This document shows, piece after piece, positions 12,192-24,541 of a stretch of 64,000 nucleotides of DNA. How positions within the stretch are numbered: position 1 is the stretch's first letter; each line of letters begins with the position of its first letter. The translations under genes were made by a program, and so were the position numbers. The notes under the pieces were generated by a model that was not told the origin of the DNA, ran no database searches, and saw nothing but the letters and a program-made list of their open reading frames with translations. This DNA is from Uloborus plumipes (Eukaryota > Arthropoda > Arachnida > Araneae > Uloboridae), in the NCBI GenBank assembly GCA_038373865.1, contig JAXGGA010000033.1:310001-374000 (forward strand), read 5' to 3'.

Positions 12192-12572
12192 CACTGCAAA
12201 AAAATTAACTGTTGTTTTTACAGTTTTATACTGGCAGCCGAGATTCCAATTTAAAACCGTAAAAAGCACAGTAATAAACTGGAAAACTAGCAGTTTTGCA
12301 ATTTTCTACTGCAAAGTTAAACATTTTACAGTTTATTGCCGCAAAGTTAGCTGTATTATACTGTAAAAACAACGGTATAGTACCTGCAGCTGAAGTTCCA
12401 GTTTGAAACTGTAAAATTCACGGTAATAAACTGTAAAACTAGCAATTTTACGGTTTCTAACTGTAAAATTAGCAATTTGCATTTGATTACGGTACAATTA
12501 GAAATTTTTACAGTTTATTACTAAAACATTAGCTGTATTATATTGTAAAAAGAACATTCATTTTTTACAGTG
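12192..12572. mobile_element. Self-complementary CACTG...CAGTG mini-element, copy 2
   Basis: It begins CACTGCAAAAAAATTAACTG and ends CATTTTTTACAGTG. It is in the same orientation as copy 1, and the first half of the two copies is almost identical. The second half differs in number and sequence of the palindromic units. Flanking TA is not preserved. Confidence 0.75.
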
Positions 12573-12661
12573 CATGCCATGAGGACACCATTTACAGGTA
12601 GGCAGCCATCCATAACGCACATGCACAAAAGGACATAATAGAGAAAGTACGTTTATGATTG

Positions 12662-12727
12662 AATGTGGATTCGAACCCGGGACTTTCCCATCCTGCCAGA
12701 CTTCTCCAATCACTAGACAAGGTAGCT
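12662..12727 (-). repeat. tRNA-like sequence, probable SINE head or tRNA relic
   Basis: Read on the minus strand it has an A-box-like TCTAGTGATTGGAGAAG and a perfect B box GGTTCGAATCC in a T-arm-like context (CCCGGGTTCGAATCC). The cloverleaf is imperfect, so I do not call a functional tRNA. No clear SINE tail or target duplication seen. Confidence 0.45.
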
Positions 12728-12821
12728 GGCGTAAGCTTGCTAAATACTACTACTTTCAGACAAAGGCGAAGCAAGGAACCAAAACAAAAGCAATTTAATT
12801 TCAGCTTTGTAATAATGTATA

Positions 12822-13070
12822 CTGCCGTGCTACGCACGAAAGTCGTATCCGCACTTTTCAACGAAATTGAATTTTTGCCACCAGGTGGCTCTTTGTAACG
12901 TATTTTAGATAACTACAAAATTATATAGTCGTTTAAGAACGAGAAATATATTTTTTTTAAACTCTGAAAAAGTTCCATCTGGATCAAATACATGGTGGCT
13001 CAAATTTTTAAAGAGTTATATCTCAGCTTGAGATCGGCTGCAGATACCACTTTTGCGTTTAGCACGGCAG
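12822..13070. mobile_element. Small TA-flanked mini-element, CTGCCGTGCTA ends
   Basis: 249 bp with inverted ends (CTGCCGTGCTACGCACGAAA on the left; CTGCCGTGCTAAACGCAAAA read inward from the right) and TA on both sides (12820-12821 and 13071-13072). No coding capacity. Probably a mariner-type MITE. Confidence 0.7.
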
Positions 13071-13072
13071 TA

Positions 13073-13976
13073 TAGAAAAAAAGTACGTAAACATCTGAAT
13101 TTTTAGTACTCTATATTTATGGGAAATACACATAAAAGAGAATGACCATGACGAGTTAACCCTTACTACCTCCAAACTACCATAATTAACCTTTCTAAGC
13201 TGTTATCAATTGTAACTATGCGGTCTCTTCAAACTTAACACTACCCAGAAGCTTTCCTAATTCAGTTCACGAATCTGACAATAAGTTGTTACTCAGCTCA
13301 GAGTCATTATCTCTTTTATCGAACTGTCGAAATTGAAGCCCAAAGTAAAACTAACTCTCCAAACACTGCCAATAAATTAAGAATTATAGTTGCCATATTA
13401 AGATCAGGAGGCGTGCAAGGAATATCTTTAGGTTCAAAACTGAGCTCCTTGTCGTTCAATTCGAAGGATAATGACCACAATTAGCATATCACAGAGATTC
13501 TTATCCTTCATAATAGATGATTTGAATGCAGAGTCATGCTCTACTTCTTCCATTCAAGAGTTCAGGGATATAATTATGATTAAGGAATCAAGATTTCAAA
13601 CGAGGTTTTGGCACATCTATTGAGTCGAATGCTTATAGAAAATTAGTTTGTTTGAATGAAGCTATTGAATTAATTTGAAGTAGTTTACATTAAAAAAGGA
13701 TAAGATTATTAATATTAAATTTTCTTTGAAACTAACTTAGATGTAAAACCTATAGTGAGATAGTATTAGGTTAGGTAATTATACTGGGTTTCTTTAAAAC
13801 AGGCGTATCAAGTTTAGAAATTTTGCATCGTATCTACGGAAACCGTACGACAGAAAAAAGCTCCATTTTTGTGATACAATTCAATTATTTTATGTATATC
13901 GACTTAAGCTTAAGCTTTTATTCATGTCCTTACGTCTCAGTCTAACGTTTTTCTAACAAATCTAGCCATACATAAA
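13073..13976. other. Spacer, nothing recognised
   Basis: AT-rich DNA with no convincing gene or element end. Confidence 0.35.
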
Positions 13977-14364
13977 CCCAAGTAGCACAAATGCGTTCAA
14001 AACAAGTTCTGCAACACGTACAGAGCGCACCAGCCGGCACGTTCAAAACACGTTCTCGCAACACGTGTTGTCAACGTCTATGTGTCTCATCGATCGATGG
14101 TAATATGACACGTCGAAATCTGGTATTGACTACCTTTTTTTGTCCCAGTTTTGAACGTGGAACGATAGGTTATATTTAGGTTCTGGAAATACGTTTGTTT
14201 TCAGTGCTCCCCAGCTAAAAAAGTATACCACGTATACCCCACTATCCGGGGCCGTGACGTGTTTTAACCGTGACGTCATTTTTGATCCGCCATTTTTGAT
14301 CCATGATTGTCGCCATCTTGGTTTTAATTATTTAATTACTTAATTAATTTATTTAATTAAATTA

Positions 14365-15005
14365 CACAGGCCAACAAAAAAAAAAACCTTTCTGAAAACT
14401 TTTTTAATTTTAATAGCTGATCTTGATAGATTTTTATGTGCTGAATCCAAATCTGCTTGTAGTTTTTATGTATCACCCTTAGTTTCCAAGCAAAATGTAT
14501 TTTATTATATAGTCTAATACCCATTTACAGTATATAGGGAAATCAATGAAACACTGTAGAATCGTAAAAATGGTTTGTATTTACAGTAAAATACTTGGAA
14601 TAGTAATTTTATGTGATGATACAAGGTTCACTTGTCAACTGGAATTGCTTTATATTTTCTTTCCCTTTTTTCCTTGAAGCTTCTTGTGTAGCTTTTCCTG
14701 CGATGAATAGCTTGCTGAACTTCCCGGTGAAGTGACCAACAGTAATCCCCCATCATGTTGTAGCATGTGTTTCAGCAGTGCTGCCAACATCATCTTTGTT
14801 CATTAGACCTATTTTTTCATGTTATCTTAACTATGAAAAAGCTGTTAAATTCTAAAAATGTTTCTTTATTTCATGAATGTAACTATAAAATGTGAATAAA
14901 TGATGGGTGATACAACTTTTTAAGCATCATATTTGGATTCAGCAACCTAAACAACATAATAATAAGGTATTTTCATTAAAAAAGTTTTTTCATCGTTGGC
15001 CTGTG
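14365..15005. mobile_element. PIF/Harbinger-type mini-element
   Basis: The inverted ends CACAGGCCAAC...GTTGGCCTGTG are flanked by a perfect TTA duplication (14362-14364 and 15006-15008). Related sequence continues inward (AAAAAACTTTTTTAAT-like). A 3-bp TTA target duplication is characteristic of PIF/Harbinger elements. No coding capacity. Confidence 0.65.
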
Positions 15006-15042
15006 TTATTGATTGTTTAATTACTTTGAATTTAATATATTC

Positions 15043-15113
15043 ATTCCGCGGGATTCGAACGCGGGTCCCTTGTGACTCCAGCAGGACACGCTAACCACTA
15101 GACGCTACTTGAT
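15043..15113 (-). repeat. tRNA-like sequence, probable SINE head or tRNA relic
   Basis: On the minus strand an A-box-like CTAGTGGTTAGCG and a B box GTTCGAATCCC lie at tRNA-like spacing, with a GC-paired T-arm (CGCGTTCGAATCCCGCG). The acceptor stem does not pair well. It lies in the possible composite element between the TTA-flanked mini-element and the 61-bp array. Confidence 0.5.
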
Positions 15114-15371
15114 CTTATCGAGGGAGAAAAATAATACTTTAAAAGGAAATTTTTTTGCAGGAGGCGCCATCTATGAAAGATTAAGGGCGTAAATCAAATC
15201 ATTTTATTAGTATGAATATAATGTTTTTTTACTGAAATGCATGCAAATCTGATTAAGATCTTGGGAGAAAGAGTTGTTTAGGATCAAACTTAAAGTTTCT
15301 GCAGATATGATTCCTCCCCCCTTTCTAAAAAGCAGCAATTCACGACCTCAATTCTGAGAAATTAAGCACAT

Positions 15372-15918
15372 CCTTAAGCACTGAAATGACACCGTGATAA
15401 TATTACTGTTTTTGCACGTCAAATATCACGTTCCTTAAGCACTGAAATGACACCGTGATAATATTACTGTTTTTACACGTCAAATATCACGTTCCTTAAG
15501 CACTGAAATGACACCGTGATAATATTACTGTTTTTACACGTCAAATATCACGTTCCTTAAGCACTGAAATGACACCGTGATAATATTACTGTTTTTACAC
15601 GTCAAATATCACGTTCCTTAAGCACTGAAATGACACCGTGATAATATTACTGTTTTTGCACGTCAAATATCACGTTCCTTAAGCACTGAAATGACACCGT
15701 GATAATATTACTGTTTTTGCACGTCAAATATCACGTTCCTTAAGCACTGAAATGACACCGTGATAATATTACTGTTTTTGCACGTCAAATATCACGTTCC
15801 TTAAGCACTGAAATGACACCGTGATAATATTACTGTTTTTGCACGTCAAATATCACGTTCCTTAAGCACTGATATGACACCGTGATAATATTACTGTTTT
15901 TGCACGTCGAATATAACG
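15372..15918. repeat. Minisatellite, 61 bp x 9
   Basis: Nine nearly identical head-to-tail units of 61 bp (core TTAAGCACTGAAATGACACC). They differ mainly at one G/A position (TTTTTGCACG or TTTTTACACG; A in units 2-4), and the last unit has GATATGAC. Each unit contains the nonamer TAATATTAC. The array grades into CCCAGCAGCAC-type terminal sequence on its right. The high identity implies recent expansion or homogenisation. Confidence 0.9.
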
Positions 15919-15996
15919 TTCAAGGGATACTTAGCACCGTTATTTGACCAATAACACCATTTTTGCACCAAATTTGAACGTTCTGGTGCTGCTGGG

Positions 15997-18067
15997 GAAC
16001 AGAGCAAAAATATCTAAGGAAAAGTTGTGCTTTATTAACGTTGATTTTTCAAAGGAATAACAGTTTACGCACAAAGCAATTTTAACCGTTTGCTTTTAAC
16101 TATTGTTGCAAAAGCTAAGTGAGGGAAACGTCAATAGCGCCGTTACTATGACAACCATTATGGAAAAGTGTGAAATTAATTTTACTTTGAGCCGCCAGCG
16201 TTCGTTACACGGGGTATAGACAAAAGGTTGTAAAAAAGTTCGAGGGTTATGCGTTTTCGCCAGTTCCCGTGACGGAAACATTTTCATGAATGCAGCTTTC
16301 TAACCCTTGAAAAAGACATGTTTAGCTGCCAAAGTAAAAATGCATTCAGTTTCTGCAATAGACATTTTGTCTTTTTCCAGAATAACTAATTCCCAAACAA
16401 GAATGTAATGCAGATTTACAGTTTAGATTTCGAGAATTCAAAAGCATTCCGCTGAGACACTTTTCTTTATTTGCTTAAAATAATAGCTTAGTTTCGTCCA
16501 TTTTTGCTTCAGGAGATTTCCCTCATAATCACAAAGGTTCAGTAATGGAAAAGATAACGAAACATTGGCTCGTATTTGAAGACTGTTAACACTAGAGACG
16601 CGTGTAAGGTGGTACTTTTTCAGGAATAATATGCTCCACAAAATTTTTGTCAGTAAATTGCTGCTAAACTTTTCATATTAAAATGTTGATCAACTATAAA
16701 ATTTTCCTAGAGAAATCCCCTCTTTTACCATATAGTTGTGATCAGTATCATCAATGAACTTTGTATACAAAATTTTGTTGAATTTGTTCCAGCTGTTCTT
16801 TACAAGTTAACTGAAGAAAAGCGCACCCGTAATATTAAAAAGATTTTTCATACTTTAGCATATAAAACTCAAAAAACTTCCGGCACGAAAAATATTGTTT
16901 TTTTATTTTTTTAAATCAAAGTATGAACCAATTCAACGACAAAAAATATCACTTCCCACCTCAAAGTTAAAGGTTCGTGTTTGTGCAATTTTTTGAGAAG
17001 TGCAGTTGTTAACCCCCCAATCTGCCACTCGAAATCGGGCGCACCCGGCCTAAGAGGCCATTCATATATTTTAACTCTAGCCTTCCAAATATCAATGATG
17101 ATACAAAAAAGTGGTCGACTGACTGAGACAAGAGCTGTGTGTGATCCTAAAAGATAGGACATTAGAAGGATGGATGTGGTGCTGGGCTTCTTTTGGTAAG
17201 GGGGGGGGACTAAGCCTTGCCGGCCTCTGAGGCCAGCTGCGCCAGACGGAGGGTTAAGCGCTTTTTGAAAAACCTTACAAAGTCAACTTCATGATATGTT
17301 TTTGATTCTAAAAGTAACTGTTCCCTTTCCTTCAGGAGATTGAATTTTGTCTTTAGTTTTGAAGTGTTGGTCCTTATGCTCTTGCTTTTGTTTAGTCTTT
17401 ATGTTCCTATTATTATTATTATTTTTTTTTTGCTCAAAATTATTGCTCAGATTATTCGTTTGGTTTGTGTTTCTGAATTCAAAACTGGCCTCATTTATTC
17501 ATTTCGACAAAACTTCTAGAAAATATAAAAGTTTTATAGCCTTTACTCCTTATACAGTTTCACGTTATTGGCCCCTATTTTGACTTTCTAGCAGCCGTTT
17601 GCGGGCACTACTGCCTGTTAAGGCTTAAAAAACGTAATCGAATCAGCCAACTGAATATAAAAAGATTAAATAAAAAGCACTGACGTTTACTATTTAACTT
17701 GTGAAAATAGTTTCCTGCTAACGCTTTTCTGGAGGGAGTGAGATAAGAAAGTTTGAACAAAATACATTTCCTCAGTGTCTTCAAGCGTATTCAAAAGTTT
17801 AACATCTTGTTTTTTTTTCTCTTTTTTTTTCACTTTCTTTTCACGATTTAACTCTGCATTATATAGCACCCTATTTAACAGTTGTTTGCTGCTTCTTTTC
17901 ACGGCAACTTGAATTTTTGGCTCATTATGTTTTGCATTCAGGAATTACTCCGTGCATTTATTTACTGCTCTTTTTTCCCATTAAACTACAGCATAATTCA
18001 ACAAAACATACTTTTTAGATTCTTAATTCACCAGGATGTTGAAAATATGTTTGATTTTTAAATTGTA
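15997..18067. other. AT-rich stretch with two GC patches
   Basis: No gene recognised. Patches at 16985-17060 and 17195-17270 are GC-rich. Each has a short palindrome (GGCCTAAGAGGCC at 17049-17061; GGCCTCTGAGGCC at 17221-17233), and the first resembles the anticodon arm of the SINE at 49.5 kb. A G9 run is at 17200-17208. Confidence 0.3.
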
Positions 18068-19494
18068 CACTGGCGGAAAAAAAAATCCCAACACCAAGAA
18101 AGACTTGTGTTAGATAAACGAAATTTAGTAGGCGTGTTTATACAACTGAAAGATGACATCGATTGAAATTTCGTGTTCCGCGCATAAGTGTGGAGCAGCT
18201 GGCGTCACTCAGAACATGCAAATAAGGCTTGTTTTAAAAGCGTGTTGTGAAGCTCGTGTGTATTATTTTTCCGTGAAATTTGACGAATTGCGTTCATGTT
18301 AGCCAGGAATACCTTTAAGAAGACGAAGAAGCCATTATCAACAGCTCACCGAGTTTGAACAAGGTCGTACAATTTGGCTACGAAAAGGTGGATTTTCATT
18401 TCGCGATATTGCAGAAAGACTTGGGTGGGAATGTTTCCACCATGCATGATTATTGGAAGCTATGGGAAAGGGATGGTACTATCTCAAGAAGATCGAGTTC
18501 CGAGCTGCCACGTGGCACGACTGAGATGGAAGATGGCCGAATCTTGCGTACGGCTGTGGCGCATCGTACTGCATCTGCGGCTGACATTCGAGCTGCAGTT
18601 GATACCGTCGTGACCCAAGGAACGGTAAGAAACTGTTTACTTCAAGGACAGCTCCGAGCCAGGCAGCCTGTAGCCGGTATTCCATTGACTGCAAACCATT
18701 GCCTTTTCCGACGGCAGTGGTGCCACGACAGAGCTCACTGGAGGTCGGAGTGGAGATCAGTTGTAATTTTGATGAAAACAGATTCTGAATTAGTGCCAGT
18801 GGTGGCAGTATATTGGTCAGAAGGAGGCCAGGGGACCGCCTGCATCCAAGCGGTCTACGGCCTAGACACACGGAACTCACACCTGGAGTTGTGGTCTCTG
18901 GAGCAATTTCCTACGACAGCAGGGGCATTCTTGTGGTTATCCCAAACTCACTGGCTGAAAATTTGCCATCAGTCTGTTAATTTAACCAGTAGTACAGCCC
19001 TTCATGAGTAGCATTCAAGGGGGCGTTTTTCAACCGGATAACGCTCGCCCTCACATCGCTGCTGTAACGCAATGTGCTCTACAGAGTGCTGACATGTTAC
19101 CATGACCTGCAAATTCACCAGGTCTGTCTCCAATTGATAACGTATGGGATATCATGGGATGGCACCTCGAGCATCATCCACAGTCAGCAATGACGGCCCT
19201 AGTATTGACACAGCAAGTGCAACAAGCATGGAACTCCATACCACAAAGTGACATTCGGCACCTGTATGACATAATGCATGCACGCTTGCAGGCTTGCCTT
19301 CAAAATTCTGGAGGTTACACCCTCTATTAAATTAACATAATTTCACATTTGCACAGCATTTTCTTGAGCTTAAATTAGCCAGTGATCTTGTGCATTTAAT
19401 CAATTAAACATGTTAACTAGACAATTGCATTACCCAAATTTCATTACTCTACGGCAATTTTTTCTTGGTGTTGGGATTTTATTTTCCGCCAGTG
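18068..19494 (+). mobile_element. Tc1-like transposon, dead copy A
   Basis: 1,427 bp with inverted ends CACTGGCGGAAAA...TTTTCCGCCAGTG and a longer subterminal match (CCCAACACCAAGAAA). It is flanked by TA at 18066-18067 and 19495-19496. Closely similar to copies B and C. Confidence 0.9.
18309..19330 (+). pseudogene. Tc1 transposase pseudogene (copy A)
   Basis: Encodes a Tc1-type transposase of roughly 340 residues, now broken. The start codon found in B and C (ATGCCTTTAAG) is ATA here. The helix-turn-helix region (SHYQQLTEF...) is followed by a frameshift at about 18420, after which the correct frame reads GGNVSTMHDYWKLW. TGG has become TGA at 19103-19105 in the 'LPWPA..SPDLSP' region. Further frameshifts follow the RSEWRSVV segment. 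The end GGYTLY and TAA (19328-19330) are preserved. Such a protein would bind the inverted ends and catalyse cut-and-paste at TA; this copy cannot. Confidence 0.85.
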
Positions 19495-19496
19495 TA

Positions 19497-21112
19497 GTAA
19501 TAATGGGAGCAAAAGTTAGAAAACATTGAATAAATGGCAAAATATGTGACCCATTATGCTGTTCAAATGATACAGGACTTAGCAACAGCAAGGGTCAAAA
19601 ACAACAATAGGTGTTAAAAGCAATTATATGAAAGGGTGTTGGGAATTTAGTAACGCATTGTTAATATTTTTTTAAAAATAATTTGCATTTCAACGAAAAC
19701 AAGCGAAACCTTTATAGTAAATTATATGCAGTGCTCAGAGTACTAACACACAAATGCGAAATGCTTTTAGGGCCGATTTTTGCCAAGAATTGTTTTAGAG
19801 AGTTTTGAATGACAAAGTTTGCACAAATGAAGTATACGTAAATGGCCGCAAAAATTCAAAAATAAGTTATCCCACACTGAAACGAATTTAATGATTTTTT
19901 TTTTTTTTTTTGAAACTTCCGAGATCGAGATTTGCATTTAATAATGCATTGAAACCTCGATTTTACGTTTTCAGTTGGACCAGTATTAAAAAATGTGACA
20001 AGCAAAAAAAAAAAAAAAAAACGTAAAATCCGAAGCAGGATTTAAAAATCTAAACAATTTGTTTAAACATTGAGCCATGCCCAATGAGCTAGTGAAAAAA
20101 AAAAGTGTAATCTTTACGTACTTTTGCTTTTTGATCTAATTTCATTTATAGCCTATTCTATACTAACAAATTTTGCAGCTTGTTGGCTTAAAAAAAAAGT
20201 TATAGAGTTTTTAGGCTGGGAATCCCTTGATCAGCACCTCCATTATTTTTTCTTCGTCTTCATCTTTTTACCGCTATTATCGAAGTCGGGTAATGAATGT
20301 GATATTTAAAGAATTCGTGCTGTGATAGAATGTCATATCGACTTACGAGGAAATTGTAAGAATTTACAGCTGCTCTGATCCTCACTTGTTGTGAAGAGAG
20401 ATCGGACAGGAAATTTTTCACTCATAGGACGGCAAGACTGAACAAACACAATGGCTAATCAGCTCAAAACGGTTATAAAACTAATTAAAATTGAAGACAT
20501 TTTTAAAAGCAGTTTATGTGAGTTTTGTAGATGAGAAACAATTTTTATATATTTGTAGAAAGCGCATAAAACAGAAATTTCTGAGAAAGAAAAATAAGAA
20601 AATCGGGTATCTTTTAACATTATCAGTACTGCGTAACAGTAACATTATCAGTACTTAATTATCAGTAAAATCGTGATTCCGGTATAGAAATACTAATAAT
20701 GGCCATTAAATATGATTATGCTTAAACTCTTCAGAAGCAAACCCAAGTGTTTACATTTTTGCAATACCATTTTAGGTCCGTAAGACTAGAAAATCTACTC
20801 GTTACATTAGAAAGTTATTTTTTTAGTTCGTCAATTATGAAGACAGCGGCAATGGGCTTGAAGGTATTTTCCTTCAAAAATTTAATATAGGCAAGCTGCG
20901 GCGGGTAAAACTAGTACATATATCAATTTTTATAAGAAGCTTTCAACTCCAGGACTTGAATAAATCAAAGCGTTCAAAAAACAGTTTAACAATTGTAAAA
21001 AATACTTGTTGTTTAATAATTTTCCAAAACCTTAAGCCAGTCAATTTACTTTTGCTTCAGTTTTGCTTCGAAATGAATTTGTTAAAAATTTTAAAAATAA
21101 AACGGCATTAAT
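19497..21112. other. AT-rich stretch, possible element remnant
   Basis: At 19954-20031 two inverted segments (TCGATTTTACGTTTT and AAAACGTAAAATCCGA) surround a short loop. They may be the collapsed ends of a Tigger-like element. No gene recognised. Confidence 0.3.
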
Positions 21113-21637
21113 CAGGGCTGTATTTAAGGGGTGGGTGTTTAGGGTTCAAACCATTTCCGACATTTTTCAAAACAATCCCCAAAAATTCTTCTTAATGCAC
21201 TTTTTCCTGAAAAAAAATATTATAACTATTTTATTTTTAATTTTCTTATTTACTTTTCAATTTCATTTGAAAATTGAAATTATCATTATTGAATGATAGT
21301 ACAAATTAATTGATTATGATAAATAATGCTGATAGCATTATTTATGTATATTGTATTTTTGCAAGCATAATTTCATACATAATACACCATTTTAAGTGGG
21401 ACAAAGATGTTTTGTGCATATCAGAATTTTTTCCTTCATCGGAAAGATCCGAAATATGTGTCATTATTATATTTTTGATGTTAATGCGCCTTAAGCATCT
21501 ACTGTGACGAAAAGCAATATAAAACATGAAATATAATTTTATTTATTAGAAATATATTTTAAGAGAAATATATTATAAAACTCTCAATATAGGTTATATA
21601 AAACCCTCAACGAAACCTTAGTCTGGTTACGGCCCTG
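21113..21637. mobile_element. Possible hAT-type mini-element with CAGGGC ends
   Basis: The left end CAGGGCTGTATTTAAGG and the right end read inward CAGGGCCGTAACCAGAC are related. A TTTAGGGTTCAAA motif lies just inside. Flanking 8-mers are only partly similar, so the assignment is tentative. The interior is very AT-rich. Confidence 0.4.
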
Positions 21638-21639
21638 AT

Positions 21640-22400
21640 GATAATTATTCTTCCGTTTTGTTTTTGGCAACAATTTAAAAGCTTGCTCCATACTCTAACG
21701 GCAGAGAAAGTATAAGAAAAGCTAATAAAAATAAACAAGCAACAAAACTATTTTGCATCTCTCGACCATGTCGAAGAAAAATGAAGACTCTATCGAAGCA
21801 AAACGTATGGAAAGCCGCTTTGTAACTCAGCATAAGTGTCATCTTCACATCCAAGCAGAGAAATTACAAAAAAAAAAAAAAAAAGCGCCTCGCTAACCTA
21901 ATTTAGCACGTTCATTATGAGACTACCTGATGTCTCCGGCAGACTTCCCTGATTGGAAATAGAATTAAAGTCTACCCGAAGATTGAAAATGTTAAACAGA
22001 AGTTCCAGAGAAAAGTTTAATTTCGAGCACAAACTTCGCAAACATGTCACGCTTCATTTTCGCTGGGACTGACTTTGGATCGGTAAGGCACACTTAGATC
22101 GATGAGCTTCATTATCATAATTGCTTCCCGTTTCACCTTCAGATCCGACGGAAAGAGAAAGGGCAAATGCACAGAGTTTGTTTTCCTAACATATAGATAT
22201 TTCTCCCGAATTTATGTTTCAATAAACTATAACTTATATTTAACTATTTGCATAATGTAATGCGACTACGTTTTGAGAAAGTTTCTCGAAATGCAGAGTA
22301 TTGAATTACGCCCAGTAAGAATTCATCTCGTAAATTTAGATGCTGTTTTTAAATAAAAAGTGCTCCAGTAAAGAAACAAAATAATCTTATAAAGTTTATA
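21640..22400. other. Spacer, nothing recognised
   Basis: AT-rich, no gene or element end seen. Confidence 0.35.
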
Positions 22401-22781
22401 CACTGCAAAAAATGAACTGTTGTTTTTACAGTATAATACTGGCAGCCGAAGTTACAATTTAAAACTGTAAAATGCACAATAATAACTGTAAAACTAGCAA
22501 CTTTACAGTTTCTTACTGTAAAATAAGCAATTTTACAGTGTTTTGCCACAAAATTTAGCTGTATTATACTGTAAAAATAACAGTATAATACTGGCAGCAG
22601 AGGTTTCAGTTTAAAACTGTAAATACACGGTGATAAACTGTAAAAAAAAAACAGTTTCACAGTTTATTACTGTAGAAGTAGCAAATTTAGTTTAGTGCTG
22701 TAAAATTAGGAGTTTTTACATTTTATCACTATAGAAATAAGCTGTATTATGCTGCAAAAACAACATACATTTCTTACAGTG
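22401..22781. mobile_element. Self-complementary CACTG...CAGTG mini-element, copy 3
   Basis: Starts CACTGCAAAAAATGAACTG and ends TTTCTTACAGTG, with TA intact on both sides (22399-22400 and 22782-22783). Two TACTGGCAGC(C/A)GA modules are followed by palindromic CTGTAAAA units. The best-bounded copy of the family. Confidence 0.85.
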
Positions 22782-22783
22782 TA

Positions 22784-23607
22784 AGATGATTAGTTTGCAA
22801 ATCAGTTTTTTTTTAATGTATATGTATTAGTAGATTTTTTTGTTAGCTTAAGGCATAGACGTTAAAAGCAGTAAGTTAAGCCCCTAAGCCAGGGCTCTAA
22901 AATGTATGTTTAATAAACTATAACTTATATCAACTATTTGCATAACGTAACGCAATCTAGGCTTTAAGAATAATTCTCGAAATGCAGAGAGTTGACTTAA
23001 GTCCGGTAAGAGTTTTAATCAGGAGTTGCTGTTAAATCAAGTGTTCTGATAATGATATGAAGTCTATAAGGGGATTATTTTTGAAATCAGTACATTAAAA
23101 AAATGTGTTAATAAATATCAGTATGAATATAATGTAAAAATATTCCTCTGAAGTTTTTCCACCCAGTAAGTTATAACTCATATATCTCTATATTTGCATG
23201 ACGTAACATAATCTACGTTTTAGAAAGTAGCGTTGAAGAAATCACTGCATAATATCGACATTAAACTATTTACGACATTCATAGTATGAATATGATGCAC
23301 AATACAGTGCACAGTTGAAAAATTCTTTCACTTTCATCTTATTCCATAGCTCGTAAATCGACTCAAACTGGAAATGTTTGCCTTGTCACATTAATGATGA
23401 CAAAAGACAGGAGCGTTTCCTTGGGGCGACAACTAGTTTCTTGCTGAAATGAGGAGAGTAATTGCTTTATAGCATCTCTCCAACCTGCTTCAGGAAAATT
23501 AATGTTTTCAGATAATTTATTCAACGTTTATACTGTATTGTCAACTTCAGCTATTGTATGTGTGATTTGAAAATGTCTTATTTGAGTTATTACGAATGAA
23601 TGATCAG
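22784..23607. other. Spacer between two mini-elements
   Basis: No gene recognised. A short stretch at about 22905-23010 (AATAAACTATAACTTATATC... GCATAACGTAACGCAATCTA) resembles 22215-22300 and part of 23160-23240. This implies a diverged local repeat. Confidence 0.35.
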
Positions 23608-23915
23608 CACACTTTAAAAAATGAATGTTGTTTTCACAGTATAATACAACAAATTTTATAGTAATAAACTGTAAAATTGCTCATTTTAAACTGGCCAGTT
23701 TTAAACTGGAACCTCTCTTTCCAGTATCATACTGTTGTTTAAACAGTATAATACAGCTAAATTTTACCGCAATTAACTGTAAATATTCTAATTTTATAGT
23801 AAGAAGCCGTAAAATTGCTAACTTTACAATTTATTACTGTGCATATTGTAGTTTTAAACTGGAACCTCGATTGACAGTACTATACAGTAAAAACGACAGT
23901 TCATTTTTTGCAGTG
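23608..23915. mobile_element. Self-complementary CACTG mini-element, copy 4 (opposite orientation)
   Basis: Starts CACTTTAAAAAATGAATGTT and ends TCATTTTTTGCAGTG. The AAACTGGAACCTC modules show it is inverted relative to copies 1-3. 308 bp. Confidence 0.75.
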
Positions 23916-24541
23916 CAGTTTAGAAGTATGTTAACGCAAACAGTTTTTTTTCTATACCGATTAGAATGATCTGTGAGCATAATTTTTCATTGTATTATCT
24001 GCTATAGGATAATTACTTTCTTGGCTTGTAATGTGACTTTATTTGTGCCATTGTCTTGTTGCTATGTACTATTTTTGCGTAAATTGTAATATTCCATAAA
24101 AGTTAAATCATTAGAGTTTAATATCGATAAGTCAAAATGGTACTTTTTAAAAAAATATTTAAACGAAATTCCTCACCGATCTATTTGCAGATTTTTAACA
24201 GAGAATTTTAAAGCATATAAGCCAAGCAATGGTAGATGCGGGGTCTGTAATGCTATCAAATGTCAAGCATTATATGATATTTCATTAAAGGGATTCAATA
24301 TAATTTCAAAAGCAAATAATTACAATAACTGATTAATAAAAATACCAATTATACAATAATAATAATTATGATACATAAATATATTTAAAAAATATTTAGG
24401 TGAAAGACAAATATACATTTTGCAGAAATATCAAACAATGTGAAGAAACTAAAATACAATTGAAGAGAAATTTGGCTGAAGATCCTATTGGTCATAGACA
24501 TGTTCTCTGTTTAGGTGCATATTTTGATAAGGAGGGACATT
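23916..24541. other. Spacer, nothing recognised
   Basis: AT-rich, no feature supported. Confidence 0.35.

Larger units (their letters stand above)
13977..15996. mobile_element. Possible 2-kb composite element with CCC..AG..AGCAC termini
   Basis: The left end CCCAAGTAGCACAAATGCGT and the right end read inward (CCCAGCAGCACCAGAACGTT) are similar to each other. They also resemble the ends of the GATGAG-rich elements (CCCAAGTAG, CCCTAGCAGCA). GAACGTTC-like motifs recur near both ends. Inside are a TTA-flanked mini-element (14365-15005), a tRNA-like block and a 61-bp array. It could instead be two unrelated repeats, since a CCCC-ended candidate boundary also lies near 14207. No target duplication identified. 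Confidence 0.4.

Noticed and set aside
15372..15918. Regular 61-bp repeats considered as a CRISPR array
   Set aside because: Units are contiguous with no unique spacers, and the genome is eukaryotic; it is a minisatellite.
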